Source: Akkermansiaceae bacterium
GTDB lineage: Bacteria; Verrucomicrobiota; Verrucomicrobiia; Verrucomicrobiales; Akkermansiaceae
Length of the DNA: 64,000 nt
Assembly (NCBI GenBank): GCA_013041925.1
Contig: JABDRB010000012.1
Span: forward strand, 62,001 to 126,000
Direction of reading: 5' to 3'
This document shows, piece after piece, positions 16,260 to 25,517 of the stretch (the first letter of the stretch is position 1; the number at the start of each line of letters is the position of its first letter). The translations under genes and the position numbers were made by a program. Under the pieces are notes generated by a model. That model saw only the letters and a list, made by a program, of their open reading frames with translations. It made no database searches and had not been told where the DNA came from.

Positions 16260-18182
16260 TTACTCAATGAAGATTACCTGCTCCCAACGAAAGTATTCGG
16301 GCTTGATCGATTCCTTGTAGCTGACTCGGAATGGTGGATATAGTTTTGATCCTAGGTAGGCAGGTCCGTTGATGATAATCGCCTCGTAGGTTGTTTTCCC
16401 GTGTTTGCGCGAAAATCCGGTCACGATTGCGTGGCCTTCTTGAGCATCTGGCGGGGTCCCAAAAACTCCGGGGTTCTTAAGGTGTATCACCACGGGTTTG
16501 TTTGTGCGTAGAAACTGCCGCGTGATTCTTTCATTCAGGTAATCTCGGAAATTGTAGCGGTCATTATAGAAAATGCTAATTACTGGGTCTGCTTGCCAGT
16601 ATTTTGCTTGGTGAGATTTTTTCACTGCTTCTAGGGGACGTCCGTGCCAATCGTAACTGTAGAACCCCGGACGTATTTGATAGGTTTGAGAGTTGGATTC
16701 TAGGGATTCTCTGAGGAAATCCAAGTAACGGACTTTGGGTCTCCCTTTGCTCATGCCGATATATTGCGCTACGAAGTGGTATGCTTGCATTTTGCCATCG
16801 ATGGGTTGACCGTGTCCTTGCTTCTTCTCCTGGCCGAGCGGTTTATTGGGTGCCTTTTCCTCATAGGGTTTCAGGCCTGTTTTATCGATACGTTGTTTTA
16901 ACGAGATGCTCTCGGTTTGCGGTTCGACGCCGAGTTGGGGCATGATTTCGGCTATGTTGCGTATATGTTTAGCGTCGAAGATCTTTGATGCAGGTTCTTC
17001 GTTATTACTCTTCCAGTCTAAGTATTCGTGAATGAAGGCGGTGTTCAGCGTTCTGACTTGGAGATGATTAAAAATTTCTTCTGCCGTATAGGCTTTTAAA
17101 AACTGATTGAGTGCAAGATCGAATAGTGTCTCTTTTTTATAAAACCTGTTCCTAGGTCGACTCTTCGGGGCGCTGACTTTACGTGTTATTAACTCTGCGG
17201 GGTTGAACTTGTAGATTGACTGGCGCAGTTTTGATATAGTTTCAATCGCGTGCTGGCGGTCTTTCATAGACAGATCGTCAAGTTGCAAGTATAGCGTTTC
17301 CTTACCTTCTTCAAGCACATGCACGTTACCCCTAGTTAAATAGATGTGATCTGCTTTGATCAATGAACCGTCTTTTTTCGTGATCGTATTCTTAAATGGG
17401 AGCGGAAAGAGTTGTCGGTCGAAAATTGGATACATGATGCGCGAGTATATATCTTGCCCATCGGGTGTTTTTTTGCCTGTTTTTTCAGTATGCTCCCAGT
17501 AATTTCTATTTTCATAGATCCATGCTGGACGTCGGACAACTGGGACTTCAAGTCCAGTGTGCTCCTTGATCAGATTTCTGTCGTGTTCAGTGAGCATAGC
17601 CAGAGGCAAATCGATAGTTGGACTATCTTTTGTAACTGGTGAAAGGTAGGTTAATCTATTGGACTTGTCTGGCACTCGCAGCATATCTTTACCGACCAAT
17701 TCTGCTTTAGCGATCTTTCCGTCCGCCCCCAAATATTGAGTGCCTGGTGCAACGTTAATGAACGACCGTGGCATGACCTCTTGGCGAAATAAATTGAGTG
17801 GCACGAGTGGCTTCTCTCCCGTGTCCCAGATAATCCCATTTTCAAGGCGAGCGTATGCGAGGTCATGTTCGGATAGTTGAGCGAACGGGATGACATATTC
17901 CTTTCCATCTGATTGTTTTCGAAATTTCACAGTTTCCGCCCCACGATCAATGACCAGCCATTCTCCAGCAATTACCCTTCCCTTAATATCTGTGATTTTG
18001 TCGCGTTTGTAGCCCTCGGGTATTTTGACAGTTGTCAAATCAACGACTTCCGCTTGCTTAAACATTGGCCAGACGTCTGCGTTATTGGGTAGTTTAGCTG
18101 GATCTGCACTTAGAGCGCAGATACAGAAAATTTGTGCTGTGAGAATAGCTGGTCTTATCAGTGATTTCATAGAGATACGCAT
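16260..18182 (-). CDS. secreted island protein with SHD1-like repeats and a C39-like C-terminal domain
   Basis: A 640-residue exported protein of unknown function. The start at 18182 (MRIS) or the next Met at 18170 (MKSLIRPAILTAQIFCICALSA) both give a signal peptide. Three SHD1/SLA1-like beta repeats follow: ~50-110 (GRVIAGEWLVIDRG to PFAQLSEHDLAYARL), ~150-210 (ending LAMLTEHDRNLI) and ~270-325 (ending LQLDDLSMKDRQHA). The C-terminal part (~530-640) has PVVIHLKNPGVFG and GHAIVTGFS, reminiscent of C39-type papain-fold domains with their histidine. The mature protein has no cysteine at all, so a cysteine peptidase is excluded. Codon use and G+C look foreign to the window. Confidence 0.6.
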   Translation of the reverse strand: MRISMKSLIRPAILTAQIFCICALSADPAKLPNNADVWPMFKQAEVVDLTTVKIPEGYKRDKITDIKGRVIAGEWLVIDRGAETVKFRKQSDGKEYVIPFAQLSEHDLAYARLENGIIWDTGEKPLVPLNLFRQEVMPRSFINVAPGTQYLGADGKIAKAELVGKDMLRVPDKSNRLTYLSPVTKDSPTIDLPLAMLTEHDRNLIKEHTGLEVPVVRRPAWIYENRNYWEHTEKTGKKTPDGQDIYSRIMYPIFDRQLFPLPFKNTITKKDGSLIKADHIYLTRGNVHVLEEGKETLYLQLDDLSMKDRQHAIETISKLRQSIYKFNPAELITRKVSAPKSRPRNRFYKKETLFDLALNQFLKAYTAEEIFNHLQVRTLNTAFIHEYLDWKSNNEEPASKIFDAKHIRNIAEIMPQLGVEPQTESISLKQRIDKTGLKPYEEKAPNKPLGQEKKQGHGQPIDGKMQAYHFVAQYIGMSKGRPKVRYLDFLRESLESNSQTYQIRPGFYSYDWHGRPLEAVKKSHQAKYWQADPVISIFYNDRYNFRDYLNERITRQFLRTNKPVVIHLKNPGVFGTPPDAQEGHAIVTGFSRKHGKTTYEAIIINGPAYLGSKLYPPFRVSYKESIKPEYFRWEQVIFIE

Positions 18183-18201
18183 TTTATATGTTGAGGTTGG
18201 G

Positions 18202-18768
18202 TTATTGTCTGATGAATGTGACGTTCGGTATGCTGACGCCTTTTCCTTTATGCTTTGCCATTTTGAGCGAAGTCGCTCTCTCTGCCTCTAACGCACCTTC
18301 GGTAGTGCCTATTTTGATGTCACGAGAAATCCCAGATAGAAACATCTTATCATCTTCAACTTTGAAATCATATTGATTGAAGAAATCAGTTGAGTTGATT
18401 TGTTCAGAGGATGTGGTGCTCCATTCTGTCACCTTCAAGTTCAAGCTTACGCCGTCATATCCGCTAGTCCAAGTGCCTTCTAATTTTATAATGTCTGAAT
18501 GTTTGAAGCTCAATGCCGTCGTGTTGATATGGTTTTTGATATTCATGATGGCTTTGCCATCTGCTTTGAGTTCGAGATGAATTCCATAATTTCCGTGTTT
18601 TGGGCCAAGAAATTGAGGTCCCTGAGCCACCCAGTTGCCTACGAAAAATTCATCGGCTGAGTTGCTCTCTTTTTTTTGCTTTTCGCCACAAGATATGAGG
18701 AATGCAAATGCTGAAAGGAAGGTCAATCGAGCTAAGTGACCAGTGAATTGTTTAATATATGCTGTCAT
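18202..18768 (-). CDS. island lipoprotein of unknown function
   Basis: 188 residues. The N-terminus carries a hydrophobic stretch and a lipobox FLISC near residues 23-27, so it is predicted to be lipidated. The mature part (GNWVAQGPQFLGP, then beta-rich LELKADGKAIMNIKN and LEGTWTSGYDGVSLNL) looks like a lipocalin-like beta-barrel as in many 'lipocalin-like/DUF' lipoproteins, but I cannot name the family. It lies 19 bases upstream of the 640-residue protein gene on the same strand and 27 bases downstream of the next membrane protein gene, so the three probably form one operon. Confidence 0.75.
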   Translation of the reverse strand: MTAYIKQFTGHLARLTFLSAFAFLISCGEKQKKESNSADEFFVGNWVAQGPQFLGPKHGNYGIHLELKADGKAIMNIKNHINTTALSFKHSDIIKLEGTWTSGYDGVSLNLKVTEWSTTSSEQINSTDFFNQYDFKVEDDKMFLSGISRDIKIGTTEGALEAERATSLKMAKHKGKGVSIPNVTFIRQ

Positions 18769-18795
18769 GATTTTGTGAATGTTTGTTCGTTTTTG

Positions 18796-19215
18796 TTAGC
18801 TGAGCGCAATAAGACCGAATAGTAAAATTATTGCGATTATGATTAAGTTTCCGATCATGCCGATGAGGCTAATCGTTTTAGATTTGAGGCAAAGCCCTGT
18901 AATACCGCAACCCAGCCCAATACCATGAATGCATAGACCAACAAAACCCATCGCTAGTATCATGGTTGGATCTTTCTTTTTGCTTACCCAAAATGCGTGT
19001 TGTTCGTATTGCCACTGACCTCTGCCTTGCATTGTCTCATAGCATGCAAGAACATAGATTATCAGAGGTAGTAGACCGACTGCGGCAATGATAATCGATA
19101 TGATTGCAAATGGCATGCCTTTGGCTTTCGTTTTAAGTGGAGGTGGTTGATGCACTTGAATATTAAATGTAGGTGTTTTTGCTAAATTGTTCGGGTTGTG
19201 AAATTCAGCCTTCAC
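18796..19215 (-). CDS. small membrane protein of the island (DUF4190-like)
   Basis: 139 residues. A soluble N-terminus with a PPP motif is followed by three to four hydrophobic helices: ~34-57 (FAIISIIIAAVGLLPLIIYV), ~88-108 (ILAMGFVGLCIHGIGLGCGI) and ~115-138 (LIGMIGNLIIIAIILLFGLI). The repeated G-rich helix pattern is like DUF4190 proteins. It is the first gene of the minus-strand trio and starts about 140 bp from the divergent sigma factor gene, so both probably share one regulatory region. Confidence 0.7.
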   Translation of the reverse strand: MKAEFHNPNNLAKTPTFNIQVHQPPPLKTKAKGMPFAIISIIIAAVGLLPLIIYVLACYETMQGRGQWQYEQHAFWVSKKKDPTMILAMGFVGLCIHGIGLGCGITGLCLKSKTISLIGMIGNLIIIAIILLFGLIALS

Positions 19216-19359
19216 AGATACATGCGCAAGTGAGCTCGCCCACCGGACATCAAAATCGAATAATTTTTCATTCTTGTTTTACCAACAGCCAAAACAATCC
19301 TTCCAGATCGACGTCTTTAGTGTTTCAATGTGGTTGCGAACAAGATTACTATTTTTGAG

Positions 19360-19905
19360 ATGCACACCCAATGGAACGCCTTAAAGTTAAGCGATGACAG
19401 TGCGCAGGAGTTTTTTCAGGATCTCTACCGGGAACTCAAGATCATTGCTCGTAGCAGGATGATTGGAGAACAATCTTTTATCACCTTGAGTGCTACGGCT
19501 CTGGTTCACGAAGCATGGATGCGTTTGGAAAAAAGTGCCCCTGAAGCGTGGCGAGACCGATCTCAGTTTTTTGCAGCTGCTTCAGAGGCGATGCGGCGAA
19601 TCCTTGTAGAGGCTGCACGTAAGAGAAACGCTATCAAACGGGGTTCTGGGCAAGCAGCAGTTCCTTTGGAAGGAATCGAATTACCTGATGATATTGATCA
19701 CCAGCAGTTATTAGAGGTAAACGATGCTTTGGAAGGGCTGGAAGCAGATGACCCCTTCAAAGCTCAAATTGTGAAGATGAGGTTCTACTGTGGTATGGAA
19801 AACGAAGAAATCGCAGCTGTTCTGGAAGTGAACGAAAAGACAGTGCGTCGTCACTGGCAGCTTGCCAAAGTTAAGTTGTATAGAGCGATTCAGGATGGCA
19901 GCTAA
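19360..19905 (+). CDS. ECF RNA polymerase sigma factor (TIGR02999-like)
   Basis: An alternative sigma factor, 181 residues from the ATG at 19360; an in-frame ATG at 19330 would add ten residues. Region 2 is seen in FFQDLYRELKIIARSRM and LVHEAWMRL, and region 4 is a helix-turn-helix EEIAAVLEVNEKTVRRHW ending in ALVKLYRAI-like sequence. The long linker with RDRSQFFAAASEAMRRIL is typical of the Planctomycetes/Acidobacteria/Verrucomicrobia class that travels with Ser/Thr kinases. The kinase gene follows 42 bases later. Regulation by that kinase is likely; phosphorylated ECF factors such as EcfP with PknT are a known precedent. Confidence 0.88.
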   Translation: MHTQWNALKLSDDSAQEFFQDLYRELKIIARSRMIGEQSFITLSATALVHEAWMRLEKSAPEAWRDRSQFFAAASEAMRRILVEAARKRNAIKRGSGQAAVPLEGIELPDDIDHQQLLEVNDALEGLEADDPFKAQIVKMRFYCGMENEEIAAVLEVNEKTVRRHWQLAKVKLYRAIQDGS

Positions 19906-19947
19906 AATTTTTGTCCGAAATACAGAGGAAAATACGCATGGATAGAT

Positions 19948-22900
19948 ATGGATAAAGCTATCGAAGAACTGTTTTGCGAATTGATGGATATGCCCTTGCA
20001 CCAAAGGGTTTCCGCTCTTGAGCAGATGGAACAGCTTTCTCAGGATGACAAGTTGACACTGCGCACAATGTTGTCAGATGCGCAGCAGGCAGAGTCCTAT
20101 TTCAGTGCTACTTCAGCAGCTGTAAAAATGTTGCCTAATAGCTCTCATATTGAAGGCGCGGGTGACATGTGTGGCCCTTATCAACTGATTAGTAAGCTGG
20201 GTGAAGGTGGCTTCGGATTCGTTTGGTTGGCCAAGCAAGAAAAACCCCTCAAGCGTGAAGTTGCTCTCAAGGTCATCAAAGCGGGCATGGATACGAGTGA
20301 GGTGCTTGCGCGCTTTGATGCTGAAAAACAGGCGTTGGCTAGAATGGATCATGCCAATATTGCGAAGGTTCTCGATGCTGGTATGACCGAAATGGGGAGA
20401 CCGTTTTTTGTCATGGAGTTGGTAGAGGGGATTTCTATCACCGATTACTGCCGAGAATATGGGCTCGATTTAAAGCAGCGTCTTGAGTTGTTTCGCGATA
20501 TTTGTGAGGCTGTGGGGCACGCCCACCAAAAGGGAATCATCCACAGGGACATAAAGCCTTCTAATGTGATAGTTAGGCAGACAGAGTCAGGTCCCTTGGT
20601 TAAAGTGATTGATTTCGGCATCGCAAAGGCAATTGAAGGGGATCTAACCGAGCACACGCTATTTACCAAAGTTGAAAACTGGGTTGGAACGCCGACCTAT
20701 ATGAGTCCTGAACAGGCAAGCGTAGTATCAAGAGATGTGGATACGCGTAGTGATATTTACTCTCTCGGTGTATTGCTCTATGAGCTAATTGCGGGTCTTC
20801 CGCCTTTTGATACTAAGGCCTTGATGAAGGCAGGCTACGAAGAAATGCGGAGGATTATCCGTGAGGTTGATCCACCAAGACCTTCAACACGGATAACGTC
20901 CTGTGAGAGCCCGACCAAGAGAGAGTTTTCTGAAAAGAATACGGCACACCATGATGGCATCAAGTCGATCAAATCGGAATTGGATTGGATCATCATGAAG
21001 GCAATGGATAAGGCCAAGGAAAGGCGCTATGAGACAGCTGCAGCACTAGCTGACGAGGTCGAGCGGTTTCTGAATGATGAACCGGTTCTGGCGAAGCCTC
21101 CGAGTATCCTGTATTCATTTGGAAAAATAGCACGACGCCACCGTGGATTGCTTAAAGTGGCAATCATCATCACTGTCACACTTATTGGGGCTACTGTATA
21201 TAGCTCATACCAGGCAATTCGTGCATCTAAGGCTGAGACGCTCGCTGAGCAACGAGCTGAAGAAGCAGTCGCAGATCGTAATGCAAAAGAGAGGGCATTA
21301 GAGGAAGCTGAGGCGGTTGCCCGATTGCTTGGCAGCGTGCTTCAGAGTCCTCAGCCTGGCGTGGACGGGCGTAGTGTAACGGTAATGCAGGCACTTGATT
21401 CGGCGGCAATAAAGCTTGAGAAAGAGCTGGTCACTCAGCCTGAGCGTCGTGCCGCGTTACGATCGGTGCTTGCTGAGACCTATGAACGCCTCGGTATTTT
21501 CGAACGAAGCTTCGAAATGCGGAAACAGGACTTTGAGTTTCAGAAAAAAAACTTTGGCACGAACCACATCCAGACGCGGCAAGCACTGCGTAAACTAGTG
21601 GAAACGACCGAGGCTAAAGGCGATAGCAAGACCGCGCTCGATTACGCCAACTTGGAAAACGAAATTAATGATGAGCATGGAGCCACCCGTAAACAGGTTG
21701 AAGCCGCTATGCGCTCTCAAATACGAGGTTTATTTGGTGTTGGCGAGCGAGGCCAGGCCATTGAGCGGCATCGCGAACTCGTTGCTTACTGTGCCGAGGC
21801 TTTTGGCAAGGAATCACAACAGTATGCGAAAGCCATCTGGGAACTACGGCAGTATGAAGCTCGTTCGTTGAAGTCGTCCACTGATAATACAGACAGCCGT
21901 ATTGATAAGAGAATCATTGAACTAGAAACGGGATTTGCCCGCATGATTCAAGACCACGGTTATACGCATCCAGAGACCCTTGAGGTTCAAGTGAAGCTTG
22001 CCAGTTCTCTAGCTAAGGAGGGGTATACCATTGAGGCTTTACAGCACCTGAAAAGTATCCAGCCAATCATACTTGAAAAATATGGCCCGCAGGATGACCG
22101 AACGCTGGGAGTCCAGTCTCAACTGGTATGGGTTTATGTTAAATTGAGTGAGCTGGTAAAAGCCGTGCGTATCCAGCAAGCTATTGTAGCTGCACGTCGT
22201 GAGCGCGACGGTGGGGAGGCTAAGTCAACGATAAATGCAGAGAACACCCTTGAGCGAAGATTGTTGTATGCTCGTCTTGTTAATGAACGAGAGGCCTATC
22301 TTGAGGACTTACTAGAGCGCAGAACTAAGTTGTTTGGCAAAGATCACATCCACACAGCAGTTATCCGAATGCACCTTGCCCACAAAGGAGAGCAGCTTGA
22401 AGAGGAGATTGAAAACACCATCCGTGTAATAAGTGCTCATTATGGTGAAAAATCGCGAACCGCCGCGGATGCAATTGCCGCACTTGCCCGAACATTTGTG
22501 AAACAAAAAAAAGTTAAAGAAGCACTGCCTCTCTACGCTCAATGCGGCCCGAATATGCGGGACGATACTTGGCTGAACTTCGAACTCGCCGCCCTTCAAA
22601 TATGGTTTCGTGACCTTGAAGGTTACAGAAATACACGTCGTTACATGTTGGCATACTGGGAGCGCAAAGTCGGCGTGCAAAGATCAAGAGCTGAAATGTT
22701 TGATCGAGCCATGTGGTTGTGTAGCCTAGCCGATTACGATGACGAAAATCAGAAGGACACCATTGAGAAGATGTTAGAATATACCGCGATCATGCGGAAA
22801 AATAGGCACATCGAGGCGCAAGATCGCCACAGTCAAACACTTCAGAAACAACTCCACGGGATCGTTCTGTTCCGACTGGGTAGGCATGAAGAAGCAATGG

Positions 22901-23181
22901 CCATGCACCAAGAAGTCGTGCGTGTGATGAGTTCCAGCAAGTTTCAAAAAAGTAGATACGACTATCAACTTTCCCTTCCATTGATCTATTTCACAATGGC
23001 AATGACGCAACATCGTATGGGCAACACTGAGGAAGCCCACAGGATGTTCAAATCGGGTGAATCCCTGCTTCGCATAAAGCAAAAGTCTGAGGAAAACCCT
23101 CATTTGCCATACTTCACAGGCGGCCATGGGCTAATACACTGGATCAGCCAACGGGAAAGCCAGGAAATGCTTGGTAGGTAG
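19948..23181 (+). CDS. transmembrane Ser/Thr protein kinase with C-terminal TPR repeats
   Basis: 1077 residues. A short acidic N-terminus is followed by a Hanks-type kinase domain (~75-365): glycine loop GEGGFGFVW near 84, lysine in EVALKVIK near 106, HRDIKPSNV near 198, DFGIAKA near 222, and GTPTYMSPEQ. All catalytic residues are present. One transmembrane helix (LLKVAIIITVTLIGATVYSS, ~398-420) is followed by a coiled coil rich in Ala/Glu and then helical TPR-like repeats to the end (~480-1060), predicted to be outside the cytoplasm. It is co-transcribed with the ECF sigma factor. A sensor role through the TPR region is inferred. Confidence 0.9.
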   Translation: MDKAIEELFCELMDMPLHQRVSALEQMEQLSQDDKLTLRTMLSDAQQAESYFSATSAAVKMLPNSSHIEGAGDMCGPYQLISKLGEGGFGFVWLAKQEKPLKREVALKVIKAGMDTSEVLARFDAEKQALARMDHANIAKVLDAGMTEMGRPFFVMELVEGISITDYCREYGLDLKQRLELFRDICEAVGHAHQKGIIHRDIKPSNVIVRQTESGPLVKVIDFGIAKAIEGDLTEHTLFTKVENWVGTPTYMSPEQASVVSRDVDTRSDIYSLGVLLYELIAGLPPFDTKALMKAGYEEMRRIIREVDPPRPSTRITSCESPTKREFSEKNTAHHDGIKSIKSELDWIIMKAMDKAKERRYETAAALADEVERFLNDEPVLAKPPSILYSFGKIARRHRGLLKVAIIITVTLIGATVYSSYQAIRASKAETLAEQRAEEAVADRNAKERALEEAEAVARLLGSVLQSPQPGVDGRSVTVMQALDSAAIKLEKELVTQPERRAALRSVLAETYERLGIFERSFEMRKQDFEFQKKNFGTNHIQTRQALRKLVETTEAKGDSKTALDYANLENEINDEHGATRKQVEAAMRSQIRGLFGVGERGQAIERHRELVAYCAEAFGKESQQYAKAIWELRQYEARSLKSSTDNTDSRIDKRIIELETGFARMIQDHGYTHPETLEVQVKLASSLAKEGYTIEALQHLKSIQPIILEKYGPQDDRTLGVQSQLVWVYVKLSELVKAVRIQQAIVAARRERDGGEAKSTINAENTLERRLLYARLVNEREAYLEDLLERRTKLFGKDHIHTAVIRMHLAHKGEQLEEEIENTIRVISAHYGEKSRTAADAIAALARTFVKQKKVKEALPLYAQCGPNMRDDTWLNFELAALQIWFRDLEGYRNTRRYMLAYWERKVGVQRSRAEMFDRAMWLCSLADYDDENQKDTIEKMLEYTAIMRKNRHIEAQDRHSQTLQKQLHGIVLFRLGRHEEAMAMHQEVVRVMSSSKFQKSRYDYQLSLPLIYFTMAMTQHRMGNTEEAHRMFKSGESLLRIKQKSEENPHLPYFTGGHGLIHWISQRESQEMLGR

Positions 23182-23231
23182 TTATGAAAAAATCCAAACG
23201 CCATCGGAAGTTTGTCGGATGTTAAAGAAAA

Positions 23232-23262
23232 AAACCCTGCAAGTCATTGACTTACAGGGTTT
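23232..23262 (-). terminator. terminator of the initiator tRNA gene, supplied by the island
   Basis: AAACCCTG (23232-23239) pairs with CAGGGTTT (23255-23262) and AAGTCA (23241-23246) with TGACTT (23248-23253). On the minus strand the hairpin ends in a seven-T run. It directly follows the tRNA CCA end. Confidence 0.85.
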
Positions 23263-23266
23263 AGAT

Positions 23267-23343
<77 letters not shown>

Positions 23344-23441
23344 ATTGAAATGGTTTTACCCTTTCGGGTGCGGGCGGAAACTAGGGTGGGTTCTGTGGGA
23401 TTGCAAGGATTATTTCGATGAATTGATCGCTCGAGGTTAAA

Positions 23442-24512
23442 TTACTCCTTTGTGTCGGGATAGCTTCCGAAAATTTTGACCAGTGAGCAGTGCTTCTCGA
23501 GCTCGGAGAGGGCGTCGGCAACATCGGGATCCGTGCAGTGGCCGGCGAGGTCGACGTAGAAAATATACTCCCAGTCGCGTTGCTTTGACGGGCGGGATTC
23601 GATTTTGCTCATGTTGACGTTAAGTTTATCAAATGCCTGCAGAGCATTGACCAGCGAGCCTGGACGATCATGCACGGAGAACAAGATGGACGTGCGGTCG
23701 TTACCGGTGGCTGGGCAGGTTTTCTCACCAATGACGAGGAATCGGGTGGTGTTGGTGGCGCGGTCTTGGATTGATTCCTCCAGCATGGTGAGGTCATGGA
23801 GTTCGGCGGCGAGTTTACCACCGAGAGCGGCGGCGCCATCGGCGGAATTTTGTTGGGCGAGCTGGGCGGCCTTGGTGGTGGAGGAGACCTCGACGAGGTC
23901 GGCCTCGGGGAAATTGCGTAAGATCCAGTTCCGGCACTGGCCAAAAACCTGTGGGTGTGAGTAGAGGGTTTTAATGTCCTCGCGTGGGATGCAGGCCATG
24001 AGGCCATTTTCGATACGCAGCAGGACTTGGGCGCAGATTTGCAAGGGGGAATCGACAAAGAGGTCGAGGGTGTGCGACACGGCTCCCTCGGTTGAGTTCT
24101 CGATCGGGACAACACCGTAGTGTGCTTTGCGGCGTGCGACTTGGTCAAACACATCGGCAAAATTGGCTTGGGACGAGTAAGTGATTGAGTGGCCAAACTT
24201 TTTGATGGCGGCCTGGTGGGTCCATGTCCCTTTGGGTCCGAGGTAAGCGACGGTGAGGTCGTCCTCGAGTGCGAGCGCGGCGGACATGATCTCACGGTAG
24301 ATGGCGAGGATGGATTTATCTGGCAAGCGCCCGTGGTTCATTTTGGCGAGGCGCTTGAGTAGGGCGTCCTCACGTTCAGGTGCGTAGATCTGGAGGTCCT
24401 CCTTTTTTTTAATCACACCGACTTCGTGGACGAGGTCGGCTCGCGCAGAGAGGAGGTCGAGAAGTTTTTGATCAAGCTGGTCGATCTTGATGCGTATGTC
24501 GTCGAGTGGCAC
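23442..24512 (-). CDS. pheA: bifunctional chorismate mutase / prephenate dehydratase
   Basis: Converts chorismate to prephenate and then phenylpyruvate in phenylalanine synthesis. 356 residues, with a GTG start at 24512. The AroQ-type mutase domain (1-~90) shows RIKIDQLDQKLLDLLSARADLV. The dehydratase domain (~92-272) starts at VAYLGPKGTWTHQAA and has the catalytic NTTRF motif near 252. A C-terminal ACT domain (~280-356) contains RPGSLVNAL and KIESRPS, the phenylalanine-binding region, so feedback inhibition by Phe is expected. It lies 38 bases downstream of scpB on the same strand. Confidence 0.95.
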   Translation of the reverse strand: MPLDDIRIKIDQLDQKLLDLLSARADLVHEVGVIKKKEDLQIYAPEREDALLKRLAKMNHGRLPDKSILAIYREIMSAALALEDDLTVAYLGPKGTWTHQAAIKKFGHSITYSSQANFADVFDQVARRKAHYGVVPIENSTEGAVSHTLDLFVDSPLQICAQVLLRIENGLMACIPREDIKTLYSHPQVFGQCRNWILRNFPEADLVEVSSTTKAAQLAQQNSADGAAALGGKLAAELHDLTMLEESIQDRATNTTRFLVIGEKTCPATGNDRTSILFSVHDRPGSLVNALQAFDKLNVNMSKIESRPSKQRDWEYIFYVDLAGHCTDPDVADALSELEKHCSLVKIFGSYPDTKE

Positions 24513-24550
24513 GTTGGAGTGGGGTGGGTGAGTGGGTGTTGGCGGGGGGA

Positions 24551-25360
24551 TTAGGCATCATCCTCCGTGGTGGGTGATTCTGAGGAGGTTTCGTCCTCGG
24601 CGATATCCGTATCGGGGGTTTGTGGGATGCCGGTGCCGCTGAGGGCGAGTTGTTTTTCGACATCTTCCACGGGTTGACGGTTCTCATCATCTGAGGTGGA
24701 GGTTTCGTCGGAATCTGAGTCGGACTCGGTGTCGGGCTCGGGAAGTTTGACGGATCGAAGTTCCGAGGCATTGGGGAGTTCGTCCACCGACTTGACCCCG
24801 AAGTGCTCGAAAAAGAGGTCCGTGGTTTCGTAGAGCATGGGTCGGCCTGGTAGCTCGGCACGTCCGCCGATCTTGATGAGTTCACGATCGAGAAGTTTCT
24901 GGATCATCCCGTCACATGACACACCGCGCACGGCTTCCAAGGATGCTTTGGTGACAGGTTGGCGGTAAGCGATGATGGCGAGCGTCTCCATGGCAGGCCC
25001 ACTGAGTCGGCTCGGCTTCCTGCCGGGGAAAAGTTGGCGGACAAATTCAGCGTAGTCGGGGCGGGTGAAAATCTTCCACCCCTTAGCGCGCTCGGTGCAG
25101 AGAAATGCCCGACCGCTGACTTCGTAGCTGTGGTTGAGCTGAGCGATGGCCGCGGTGATGGTATCCTCGTTGACATCGGCGATGGCCGCGAGCTCTGCGG
25201 GTAACTCAGGTGCGCTGTCGGGTTGTTCTTCTTCGGCCTCAGCGGCGAGTGTATCCTCGGCTTCAGCCACGCGGGCGCGGATAAGGCGGGCAATTTCTGA
25301 ACTGGGGAGGGGGTCCTCAGATGCGACGAGCAGGGCTTCAATGATGGCGGAGAGTTCCAT
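24551..25360 (-). CDS. scpB: segregation and condensation protein B
   Basis: ScpB is the kleisin-partner subunit of the SMC condensin complex. I chose the ATG at 25360 (MELSAIIEALLVASEDPLP), which matches the family N-terminus; the frame runs 13 codons further but the additional residues do not fit. It has 269 residues. Two winged-helix domains are present, with GPAMETLAIIAYRQPVTKASLEAVRGV as the diagnostic stretch, followed by LLDRELIKIGGRAELPGRPMLYETT. The C-terminal ~85 residues are an acidic Ser/Asp/Glu-rich tail, longer than usual. scpA is not adjacent, which is unusual since scpA and scpB often neighbour each other. Confidence 0.93.
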   Translation of the reverse strand: MELSAIIEALLVASEDPLPSSEIARLIRARVAEAEDTLAAEAEEEQPDSAPELPAELAAIADVNEDTITAAIAQLNHSYEVSGRAFLCTERAKGWKIFTRPDYAEFVRQLFPGRKPSRLSGPAMETLAIIAYRQPVTKASLEAVRGVSCDGMIQKLLDRELIKIGGRAELPGRPMLYETTDLFFEHFGVKSVDELPNASELRSVKLPEPDTESDSDSDETSTSDDENRQPVEDVEKQLALSGTGIPQTPDTDIAEDETSSESPTTEDDA

Positions 25361-25444
25361 GGGAAAGCGGCAGATTATGAGATCGTGACAAGATTGCAAG
25401 CCTGTGGACTCAAATTAAGTGTCGATGACGATGCAGGGTAAACG

Positions 25445-25479
25445 CAAAATCGCCCCTGCCGGTGTAGGGCGGGGGCGAT
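25445..25479 (-). terminator. terminator of the alanine-rich lipoprotein gene
   Basis: ATCGCCCC (25449-25456) pairs with GGGGCGAT (25472-25479). Read on the minus strand the hairpin is followed by TTTTG. It lies about 40 bases past the stop of the lipoprotein gene. Confidence 0.75.
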
Positions 25480-25517
25480 CGGTGTGATTATCTTAGCTGA
25501 GACAAGGGGATCGGAGA

